The notes beneath the pieces are model-generated. The model had not been told where the DNA came from, made no database searches, and worked only from the letters and a program-made list of their open reading frames with translations. Both the position numbers and the translations under genes were made by a program. Source: UBA4658 sp002405485 (GTDB lineage Bacteria; Planctomycetota; Phycisphaerae; Phycisphaerales; UBA1924). From it: a stretch of DNA of 50,286 bases. The stretch lies in contig DAISGC010000016.1 of NCBI GenBank assembly GCA_036823255.1, positions 1 through 50,286 on the forward strand, read 5' to 3'. Positions 43,528 through 50,286 of the stretch are shown here, in pieces (the first letter of the stretch is position 1; every line of letters starts with the position of its first letter).

Positions 43528-45318
43528 ATGGCGAAATCGCCCGTTCCACCCTCCCGTCCCGCCCAGCCCTCGCCCGCGCTCGCCCAGGCCTCCAAGCTGC
43601 TGCAGGAAGGCAAGCCCCAGCAGGCCAAGCCGCTGCTGCAGAAGTATGTGGCCAAGGCGCCATCGGATCTCACCGGCGTCACCATGCTCCGCGTCGCCCA
43701 CACGCAGCTTGGCGAGTTTGACCAGGCCCTCTACTACGCCCAGCGCGCTCACGCGATCGCGCCGGATCACCCGGAGGTCCGCGGCATCCTCGGGGCCGCG
43801 CTCGCGGATGCCGGCCGGATCGACGAGGCCCGCACCACGCTCCTTGGAGCTCTGGAGCTCGCCCCCAATCACCAGCCCAGCATGGCCGCCCTCGCCCAGA
43901 TCCATCAGGCCCAGGGCCGGCATGAGGACGCGGCCCAGATGGCCGCTCGGGCCCTGGGCCTTGGGTTGACACCGATCCTGGCGCGGACGCTGGCGATTTC
44001 GCTCGTGCATCTTGGCCAGCCCGATCAGGCGGTCGACGCGCTCAAGCGTGTGCTCGCGCAGACGCCGGGCGATCCCGCGCTGCTGTCGTTGCTGTGCGAC
44101 ACCATGCTGCACGCCCCGGGCGTCCAGCCGCAGGACGCCGCCGCCGCCCACTTCGCCTTCGGTCGGCTTCTGCAGCAGCAGGCCAACATGCGGGCCGATC
44201 TGCCGGCGCGGGACATGAGCCCCGATCGTCCGCTGCGCGTCGGGCTCATCGGCTCGGCGTTTCGCTCCGGACTCCTGGAGCCGCTGCTGCGCTCGGTGGT
44301 TGGCCATCTCGATCCGCACGACTACAAGCTGCACGTCTATCAGCATGGCCCTGAGGACGCCGCGACCGAGTGGTTCAAGACCCGGCCTGGCGTCCGGTAC
44401 GCGCACATCGCGCGCTTCCAGCCCGTGAACATCTGCCAGCGGGTCGCCGGCGACCAGATCGACGTGCTCATCGACACCACCGGGCACCACGACCCCGCGG
44501 TGCTCATGGCCATGCACCTCCGCCCCGCGCCGGCGCAGGCGACCTGGCTCGGGTATCCCTTCTCGACCGGGGTCACGTCGATCGACGAGCGGTTCGTTGA
44601 TGCCGAGACCGATCCCGACGGCTCCGAGCGGCTGGGCACGGAGAAGCTCCGCCGGCTGGATCCCTGCTCGCTCTGCTACGACCGGCCCGATCCCGCCGAT
44701 CTGCCCGCGATCGTGCCGGGCGATCCGGCCCGCCCGCTCACGCTTGCATCGATCGCCGCAGGTCCTCGGCTGAACGACGCGACAATCCGGGCCTGGGTGG
44801 CGGCGGCTCGGCGGCTGAGCAATGCTCGGCTGCTCATCGCCGATGCCGCGCTCGCCCTGGACGCTCCGCGTGCCGCGCTCCGGCAGCGCATCCTTGCCGC
44901 CGGCTTCGCGGAGGATCGGCTTGAACTCGTCCCGCTGGGGGCCGGCCAGTCCGACCGCCTCGGGCTGCTTGCCCGAGTCGACATCGCCCTGGATACCTTC
45001 CCGATGCCCGGGCCGGTGCTGGCCATCGAGGCCGCGCTCATGGGCGTTCCGACTGTCGGGTGCACCGGTCCGTCCGGCGCGCATCGCTCGGCGGCGTCGA
45101 CCATGAAGCTGCTCGGGCTGGACCACCTCGTGGCCCGGGACGCCGACGCGTTCGTCGAGAACGTCGCCGCGCTCGCCGCCGATCGGCACGCGCTCGCCGG
45201 CCTGCGAGCCGGGCTGCGCGATCGAGCGCTGTCCTCGCCGCTGCTGGATGGTCCGGGGTTCTCCGCCCGCTTCGGCCAGGCCGTGCGCGAGCTGTGGAAG
45301 GCCCGCGTCGCGGGATGA
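43528..45318 (+). CDS. OGT-like TPR protein, copy 3, probably inactive
   Basis: 596 residues from ATG 43528 (the open frame begins inside copy 2), 56 bases after copy 2. The N-terminus has more and clearer TPR units (QQAKPLLQKYVAKAPSDLTGV, then LGEFDQALYYAQRAHAIAPDHPEVRGILGAALADAGRIDEARTTLLGALEL). The GT41-like part has the same order of segments but has lost every diagnostic residue: the base His position is RVGLIGSAFRSGLLEPLL (His to Gly), the phosphate-binding Lys is Arg (AAGPRLNDAT), and H-G-T-T-T-T is replaced by MPGPVLAIEA. AQATWLGYPFSTGV is retained. It is likely a pseudoenzyme that keeps the TPR scaffold, perhaps a regulatory or substrate-binding partner of copies 1 and 2. Confidence 0.8.
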   Translation: MAKSPVPPSRPAQPSPALAQASKLLQEGKPQQAKPLLQKYVAKAPSDLTGVTMLRVAHTQLGEFDQALYYAQRAHAIAPDHPEVRGILGAALADAGRIDEARTTLLGALELAPNHQPSMAALAQIHQAQGRHEDAAQMAARALGLGLTPILARTLAISLVHLGQPDQAVDALKRVLAQTPGDPALLSLLCDTMLHAPGVQPQDAAAAHFAFGRLLQQQANMRADLPARDMSPDRPLRVGLIGSAFRSGLLEPLLRSVVGHLDPHDYKLHVYQHGPEDAATEWFKTRPGVRYAHIARFQPVNICQRVAGDQIDVLIDTTGHHDPAVLMAMHLRPAPAQATWLGYPFSTGVTSIDERFVDAETDPDGSERLGTEKLRRLDPCSLCYDRPDPADLPAIVPGDPARPLTLASIAAGPRLNDATIRAWVAAARRLSNARLLIADAALALDAPRAALRQRILAAGFAEDRLELVPLGAGQSDRLGLLARVDIALDTFPMPGPVLAIEAALMGVPTVGCTGPSGAHRSAASTMKLLGLDHLVARDADAFVENVAALAADRHALAGLRAGLRDRALSSPLLDGPGFSARFGQAVRELWKARVAG

Positions 45319-45348
45319 GATTCCGAGAAGCCGAGCCTTCGGCAGCGC

Positions 45349-45381
45349 GAAAAAAACCCCGGGGCCAGCAAGCCCCGGGGT
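45349..45381 (-). terminator. Intrinsic terminator of the metalloprotease gene
   Basis: A perfect 10-bp stem, ACCCCGGGGC (45356-45365) with its complement (45372-45381), around a six-base loop. Read on the minus strand it is followed by seven T (plus strand A run at 45350-45356, its last base shared with the stem), 27 bases after the metalloprotease stop. The plus-strand OGT-like genes end next to it without a T run, so it serves the minus strand foremost. Confidence 0.9.
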
Positions 45382-45407
45382 GATCGCGTCGTCATCGGTC
45401 GCTCGAG

Positions 45408-48400
45408 TCACTGCCTGAAAGGATCGGTTCCCGGGATGATCGGCGGCTGGCCGTCGCGGCGCTGCTGGGCTCCGGGCTGTTCGGCTGGACGCCCGAACCA
45501 CATCCCGAATCCGCCCATTCCGCCGATCGCGTCGGTGTTGTAGATGAACTGCGCGTCCAGGGCCTTGTCGCTCCGCGTCGCCGCCTCGAACAGGTGCGCG
45601 AAGGTGTAGTCGTCGACGCCCTTCTTGTTCCCGCTCTTGATGTCCACGATCTTCTCGATCTTGCCGCGGATGTCGCGAAGATGCTGCACGGCGAGGTTCG
45701 AGACCGGCTTGGCCGCCGCCCCGTAGAACCCCTCGGGCATGGACAGGTCGATGAGCCGGTTGAGGTGCTCGCGCTGCAGATTGCGTCGCAAGCTGGAGAT
45801 CATGGGCTGCCGGGCCGAGAACGTGCGGCTTTCGGGCTTGTCGAGCTCGGTCCACACCGCGTCGGTCACGGTCTTCATCACCTCCGGCACGGTGATCATG
45901 TCCTGGCCGGGGTCCACGCGGAACTCGTTGTCGTACACGCGCTCGAGCGTCGTGGGATTCAGGATCATCGTCAGCGCCGATGCCTGGATGCCCAGGATCC
46001 GCTCGTGCACGGGGAACGTCGCGTCCTCGAAGATCCCGGCCATTCCGCCGCCGTCCCACCACTTGTCCACCGTCATGTATTGCAGCATGTTCGGCGTAAG
46101 CCCGAAGGCCTCGTCCTTGAAGGCCTTGTCGATCACGAACTGCAGCGCGGCACGCTGCTTCTCGACCGGCACCACCTGCAGCGGCGCGCGCCCGTTCGGA
46201 TCGCCCTTGCGATCCCGGAACACGTGCGCCCCGCCGACCCACGGCGACATGAACGAGATGCACTGCATCTGCTGATTCAGCGTGATCATGTACCCGCGAC
46301 GGGCCTTGGCCCAGCTCTCCCCGTCCTTCACGAACTTGTCCACCAGCCGGCTCCGGTAATGGTCCACCAGCCGCATCTGGTTGTTCGCAAAGTCCAGCGG
46401 ATCGGCCCCGAAGTCGTACGGCCGGGCCAGCGGATCCGGCCCGCCCACGTCCTCGTCGGTCTGGAACACCAGCTCCGGCTCGGCGACCCTCTTGAGCGTC
46501 GCCTTCGGGTCGCTTCCGTATCCGAACTCGATCGCCCAGTAGTCATACGGGCCGATCCCGCGCATCGCGTAGTCGCCCTGCACGGGCCCGCCGCCCATGT
46601 TGATGTTCACCGAGATGTAGTCCATCACCGACCCTGCGAACGGCTTCTCGCCCTTGATCGTGTACGAGTTGATGTCCTTGAGCGGATAGATGCTGGACGC
46701 CTTGAAGTTGTGCCGAAGCCCGAGCGTGTGCCCGACCTCGTGGGCCGTCAGGTCCGCCAGCAGCGGGCCGACGAACCACTCGGGAATCCCGTCGATGAGC
46801 TCGTCCTTTTCCTTCTTGGGCTTGTCGTCCTTGGCGTCGCCCTTCTTGTCGTCCTTGTCGTCGTCGCCACCGGCGGTCGGCGGCTCGTCGATCATGTCCT
46901 GCAGCTCCAGGTGCATGCGCATGAACGCGACGTCCATGCCCTTGCCCCGGGCCGCCATGCACAGCCCGTTGATCTGGCTTGTGCGCCCGTACAGCCCGTC
47001 GAACGGATTGTCGCCGTACGCGCTGGCATCGACTTGTCCCGCCGGGTGCCCGCCGTAGCGCATCACCCCGCGCTGCGAGCGCTGCGCGAGCAGATAGTCC
47101 CGCTGCGAGGGCGGCGCCAGACGGATCCGAGGGTCCCACTGCGGCTTGCGCTCCAGCCACGCCAGTGTCTGCGCCGGCATGCCCGTCATCGCGATCTCCG
47201 GCAGCAGCTCGTTGGCCTGGTACCAGAAGTACCGGATCCACCCGGCGGTCAGCACGATGTCGGCGTCCAGGATCTGGCCCGTCCGCGGATCCACCCGCGA
47301 CGGCCCGATCGCCGTGCCCTGGTCGTTGGCCAGCCAACGGATGAAGTTGTACCGCACGTCCTCCGGGTCCTTCTCCATGTGCGCGCCCGTCGAGGCGTCC
47401 TGGTAGTACACCTCGATCGCGTCCAGGAACCCGATCTTCTCAAACGCCTTGTTCCACGACAGGATGCCCTCGCGCACGAACCGCCGATACCGCACCGGAA
47501 CCTTGTGATCGATGTAGAACACGATCGGCTCCTTCGGCGGGCTCATCTTCAGCTTCGGATCCCGCTTCTCCAGGTGCCACCGGTTCACGTACCGGATCCA
47601 CTTCTGGTCGTCCCGGAACTTGCCCAGGTCGCGATACGCCGTCGTGAAGTACCCCACCCGCTCGTCGGCCTCGCGCGGCTTGTATCCGGTGCTCTCCGGC
47701 AAGCGGCTGATCGAATAGTGGAACGTCCGGAGCTGTCCGCCCTGCACGGGCATCTCGATCGAGATCTCGATGTTCTCCGGGAACGCCTTCACTTCCTTGA
47801 TCACCGCCAGCTTCGTGTTCGCGCCCGCCGCCTGGAACCCGAAGAACCGGCTCGCCTGGCCCACCAGCAGCTCGCGCAGATCGATCACCGGCTGCCCGCC
47901 GGGACCCATGCACCGGATCGGCACGTCCAGCAGCACCCGGTCGCTGAACTGCTGCTTCACGCCCGCCTTGGACTCTTCGTCCCCCGTCGAGCGGGTGTCG
48001 AAGTTCGGCTGGATGAGCGCCAGCGACTTGTCGAACCGCTTCCAATACGCCGTCACGTCGTTGCCCTGCAGCCCCGCCCACGTGTCGCCGCTGGCCACCG
48101 TCATGGCCCAAAAGTGCCGCTGATTCCCGAAGTTCGGCGGCAGCTCCGCCAGAAGCTGCTGGTCCTTCTCGCGCCGATACAGCGTGTACAGCGGCTGCCT
48201 CCCCTCATCGCTGAACGACACCACCTTCACGAAGTCCTTCGAGACCTCCTTGAACGGCGGAAAGTCCGGCTTCTCCTTCGCTTCCTCGTCGCCCGCCCTG
48301 GCCGCCCCCGCCGGAGCTCCCGGAGCTCCCCCCTGCGCCAGAGCCATCCCCGTTCCGGCGGTCAGAGCGACCGCAATGGCCAGCCCGCGGCCGGTCGCCG

Positions 48401-48446
48401 ACAACGTGTGCACCAGCCGCAGCGCGTCAACCTGTGATGATCCCAT
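45408..48446 (-). CDS. Secreted zinc-dependent metalloprotease (DUF5117/DUF4953 type)
   Basis: About 1012 residues from ATG 48446, which has a GGAG ribosome site nine bases upstream; ATG 48461 and a long open frame upstream are less likely. The signal peptide is residues 1-~38 (VHTLSATGRGLAIAVALTAGTGMALAQ). The body matches the large zinc-metalloprotease proteins with DUF5117/DUF4953 segments: FVREGILSWNKAFEKIGFLDAIEV, then IVLTAGWIRYFWYQANEL, and the zinc site HEVGHTLGLRHN (H-E-x2-H-x2-G-x2-H), with a Met-containing segment (FAGSVMDYISVN) shortly after, as in metzincins. A 25-residue Asp/Lys-rich segment (~527-552) interrupts the middle. Substrate unknown; likely periplasmic or outer-membrane associated. 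Confidence 0.85.
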   Translation of the reverse strand: MGSSQVDALRLVHTLSATGRGLAIAVALTAGTGMALAQGGAPGAPAGAARAGDEEAKEKPDFPPFKEVSKDFVKVVSFSDEGRQPLYTLYRREKDQQLLAELPPNFGNQRHFWAMTVASGDTWAGLQGNDVTAYWKRFDKSLALIQPNFDTRSTGDEESKAGVKQQFSDRVLLDVPIRCMGPGGQPVIDLRELLVGQASRFFGFQAAGANTKLAVIKEVKAFPENIEISIEMPVQGGQLRTFHYSISRLPESTGYKPREADERVGYFTTAYRDLGKFRDDQKWIRYVNRWHLEKRDPKLKMSPPKEPIVFYIDHKVPVRYRRFVREGILSWNKAFEKIGFLDAIEVYYQDASTGAHMEKDPEDVRYNFIRWLANDQGTAIGPSRVDPRTGQILDADIVLTAGWIRYFWYQANELLPEIAMTGMPAQTLAWLERKPQWDPRIRLAPPSQRDYLLAQRSQRGVMRYGGHPAGQVDASAYGDNPFDGLYGRTSQINGLCMAARGKGMDVAFMRMHLELQDMIDEPPTAGGDDDKDDKKGDAKDDKPKKEKDELIDGIPEWFVGPLLADLTAHEVGHTLGLRHNFKASSIYPLKDINSYTIKGEKPFAGSVMDYISVNINMGGGPVQGDYAMRGIGPYDYWAIEFGYGSDPKATLKRVAEPELVFQTDEDVGGPDPLARPYDFGADPLDFANNQMRLVDHYRSRLVDKFVKDGESWAKARRGYMITLNQQMQCISFMSPWVGGAHVFRDRKGDPNGRAPLQVVPVEKQRAALQFVIDKAFKDEAFGLTPNMLQYMTVDKWWDGGGMAGIFEDATFPVHERILGIQASALTMILNPTTLERVYDNEFRVDPGQDMITVPEVMKTVTDAVWTELDKPESRTFSARQPMISSLRRNLQREHLNRLIDLSMPEGFYGAAAKPVSNLAVQHLRDIRGKIEKIVDIKSGNKKGVDDYTFAHLFEAATRSDKALDAQFIYNTDAIGGMGGFGMWFGRPAEQPGAQQRRDGQPPIIPGTDPFRQ

Positions 48447-49219
48447 CTGAGAACACTCCATGACCAGGGCGCGGCAGAACGCCCGCCCGACACCCCACCC
48501 CCGCACCATACCCCACGCCGCCCAGCGACGCTCCCCGCCTACAGCGTATCCGATCTTCACCGATACCGGCCCGCACACCCCCCGCTGCAGGCCCGGATTC
48601 GAGCATTCCGACGGAATCCCTCGGCCCGCGCCCAAGAGCCCCGCCCGGAGCGCCGCGCCACCCGCGGACCGATGATCGCCCGATCCATCGCACCGGCCAG
48701 GCCGGGGCACCGGGCCAGCAAGCCGCGAACCCACACACGCGGCCCGGCGTCCCGCCCACCCAGCCAGCGCCCCGCCCTCGCACGTTGCACCCATGCAGAG
48801 CGCCGCGCCCCGATGGGCCGCATGCGCGATCGCGCAGCGCATGAGCGATCGAGCACATCCCTGTTCTTCGAAACAGACAGGATGAACATGTAGGGAATGC
48901 ACACGGCCATTTCAGCCGTTCTTCATGAGTTGTCACACATATGCAATTTTGCGTGCTCGATGTGACCTTCCACGGTCTCGACAAATGCGCGGCAAGTGCG
49001 CGCGTGTCGCGCGCATGGGTCCATGTTCCGCGCTCAAGAACTTCCCGTTTTTGTTCCTGTCCATGCATCCACGCCGCGTCCTTGTCGTAACGATGCGGTC
49101 GCACTCGCGACGTGATCAGCACTCTTGCTTCAACACTCAGAATGCTCTCGATGCTTGATGCGTGCCCTGCCAGCACGCATCAAGGTGATCTTGCACGGCA
49201 ACACACAGGAGTTTCCGCG
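48447..49219. other. Divergent intergenic region
   Basis: 773 bases between divergent genes. The left part (48463-48830) is very GC-rich; the part from ~48870 to 48960 is AT-richer and probably holds the promoters, although no good -35/-10 pair could be assigned. Several short frames are not convincing. A perfect 12-bp hairpin is marked separately. Confidence 0.5.
49154..49184 (+). promoter_or_regulatory. Perfect 12-bp hairpin in the fasciclin leader
   Basis: CTTGATGCGTGC (49154-49165) pairs without mismatch with GCACGCATCAAG (49173-49184) around a seven-base loop. It ends 35 bases before the fasciclin start, with an AGGAG ribosome site between (49206-49211). With no T run after it, it is more likely an mRNA-stabilising or control element, or an operator, than a terminator. 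Confidence 0.55.
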
Positions 49220-50286
49220 ATGAAGACGAGTATCTTGGCGTCCGTTGGTCTGTCATTCTGCCTTGCTGCGACTCCGGCCTTTGCCGGACCTCCGCCGCAG
49301 CGCCCGCAGGCGACGATCGCGGACATCATCGAGCGCAGCGGCGGCCAGTTCGATCAGAACAGCAACGATTTCGACATCCTGCTCACCGCTCTCAACGCCG
49401 CAGGCCTCACCGGCGCGCTCGATGACGCCTCGGCCAACCTGACGCTGTTCGCGCCAACCGACGCGGCATTCCTCGCAACCGCCCACGACCTCGGCTTCGC
49501 CGGCTCTTCCGAGAGCGACGCCTGGCAGTTCCTCGTCTCGACCCTGACAACGCTTGGCAACGGCGACCCGATCCCCACGCTCACGAACATCCTCCTGTTC
49601 CACGTCTCTCCGGAGCGGCTGAACTCTCTCACCATCCGTCGGCGAGAGCTTCGCAATGCGACCATCCCGACGCTGCTCACCGGAGCCGTCATCACCCCGC
49701 GCAACGGACGACTGATCGACAACGACCCCGACTACGCCGACCCCGTGCGCATCGCTCCGCGCGACGTGCGTGCCTCCAACGGCGTCATCCAGCGCATCAA
49801 CCGCGTCCTGCTTCCCATCGACATCACCCCCCCGCCCCCGCCGCCCCCGCCCGCCGGCACCACCATCGCTGATCTCGTCGCCGCCTCGGGCGGAACGTTT
49901 GATCAGGACAACGGCGACTTCGACATCCTGCTCACCGCCGTTCAGACGGCCGGGCTCGTCGGTGCCCTGCAGAACCCCGACGCCCACCTCACCGTCTTCG
50001 CCCCAACCGACGCCGCCTTCATCGCCACCGCACGCGACCTTGGCTTCACCGGAACCGACGAAAACGGCGCGTGGCTCTTCCTCGTCGGCGCGTTCACCAC
50101 GCTTGGTGGCGGCGACCCGGTCCCGCCGCTGACCAACGTGCTGCTCTATCACATTCTCCCCTTCCAGGCCGACACCTTCTTCATCGGCATTCTCGATCAG
50201 TTCAACCTCAAGGTGCCGACGCTCCTGAGCCGCGGCTTCCTGGAGTTCCGCGGCGCCGAAGTTGTCGACTTCGCCGACGGCATAAC
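49220..50286 (+). CDS. Secreted protein with tandem fasciclin (FAS1) domains, 3' truncated by window
   Basis: At least 355 codons, open to the window end with no stop. ATG 49220 follows an AGGAG site. MKTSILASVGLSFCLAATPAFA is a signal peptide. Two FAS1 domains, ~30-200 and ~215 to the end, repeat the same pattern: FDILLTALNAAGLTGAL / FDILLTAVQTAGLVGAL, LTLFAPTDAAFLATAHDLGF / LTVFAPTDAAFIATARDLGF, then TTLGNGDPIPTLTNILLFHV / TTLGGGDPVPPLTNVLLYHI. A run of ten residues, nine of them Pro, links them. FAS1 domains mediate adhesion, and the two copies look like a fairly recent duplication. A stop, and perhaps more domains or a dockerin-like end, would lie beyond the window. Confidence 0.9.
   Translation, partial: MKTSILASVGLSFCLAATPAFAGPPPQRPQATIADIIERSGGQFDQNSNDFDILLTALNAAGLTGALDDASANLTLFAPTDAAFLATAHDLGFAGSSESDAWQFLVSTLTTLGNGDPIPTLTNILLFHVSPERLNSLTIRRRELRNATIPTLLTGAVITPRNGRLIDNDPDYADPVRIAPRDVRASNGVIQRINRVLLPIDITPPPPPPPPAGTTIADLVAASGGTFDQDNGDFDILLTAVQTAGLVGALQNPDAHLTVFAPTDAAFIATARDLGFTGTDENGAWLFLVGAFTTLGGGDPVPPLTNVLLYHILPFQADTFFIGILDQFNLKVPTLLSRGFLEFRGAEVVDFADGI

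Noticed and set aside
45594..48437. 947-residue plus-strand frame antisense to the metalloprotease
   Set aside because: Shadow; the minus strand has the zinc motif, signal peptide and terminator.

Overview
This is 50 kb of a very GC-rich bacterial chromosome. It most likely comes from a planctomycete of the Phycisphaerae type. The evidence is a secreted protein ending in two Asp-rich dockerin-like repeats and a terminal Gly-Cys, a prepilin-like leader of the planctomycete kind, a zinc-ribbon membrane protein, tandem fasciclin domains and a squalene-hopene cyclase. No tRNA, rRNA, CRISPR array, insertion sequence or prophage was recognised. Almost every large reading frame antisense to a gene is a shadow caused by the high GC content. 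Bases 1-49 are an uninterrupted run of C, which is probably an assembly artefact.

Layout. 1-6.1 kb: an envelope polysaccharide pair (Wzy/ligase-like protein and a glycosyltransferase), then squalene-hopene cyclase and succinyl-CoA ligase alpha subunit, all on the plus strand. 6.0-9.5 kb: a zinc-ribbon membrane protein, an unexplained 0.5-kb gap with a promoter-like site and a terminator-like hairpin, a degenerate aspartokinase homologue, and DNA polymerase IV. 9.5-12.3 kb: a minus-strand ECF sigma / anti-sigma / secreted PDZ module, preceded by the tatC-tadA-mutM run at 12.5-15.0 kb. 15.0-17.1 kb: a relatively AT-rich gap with DnaA-box-like sites (candidate oriC) next to dnaA. 17.3-23.8 kb: an RNase Z-like protein with a glycine-rich tail, a VTT membrane protein, an S9 peptidase, an FkbM methyltransferase and a dockerin-type secreted protein. 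23.9-27.8 kb: gatCA, a phosphoglycerate-dehydrogenase-like gene, clpS and a P-loop kinase. 28.1-31.2 kb: a chimeric prepilin-leader protein, a NuoE-like protein with a His-Gly tail, a zinc alcohol dehydrogenase and a PilZ protein. 31.3-34.9 kb: rho and ptsI, divergent across a G-rich leader. 35.3-45.3 kb: a compact run of RNase E/G, dxr and three tandem SPINDLY/OGT-like TPR glycosyltransferases. 45.4-48.4 kb: a large secreted zinc metalloprotease with a clear terminator. 49.2 kb to the end: a fasciclin-domain protein that runs off the window.

The two most notable patterns are these. Three RNA-handling proteins (RNase E/G, an RNase Z-like protein and Rho) all carry long Gly/Arg/Pro-rich low-complexity segments, which suggests a shared disordered RNA-binding or assembly property. 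In the tandem array of three OGT-like genes, the first two keep the expected catalytic positions and the third has lost all of them. Other modified enzymes in the window are TatC with a ~100-residue periplasmic insertion, SucD with insertions, Dxr with a five-cysteine cluster, and the aspartokinase homologue lacking its catalytic lysine motif. Functions are assigned from recognisable motifs and family resemblance only; no database search was possible.
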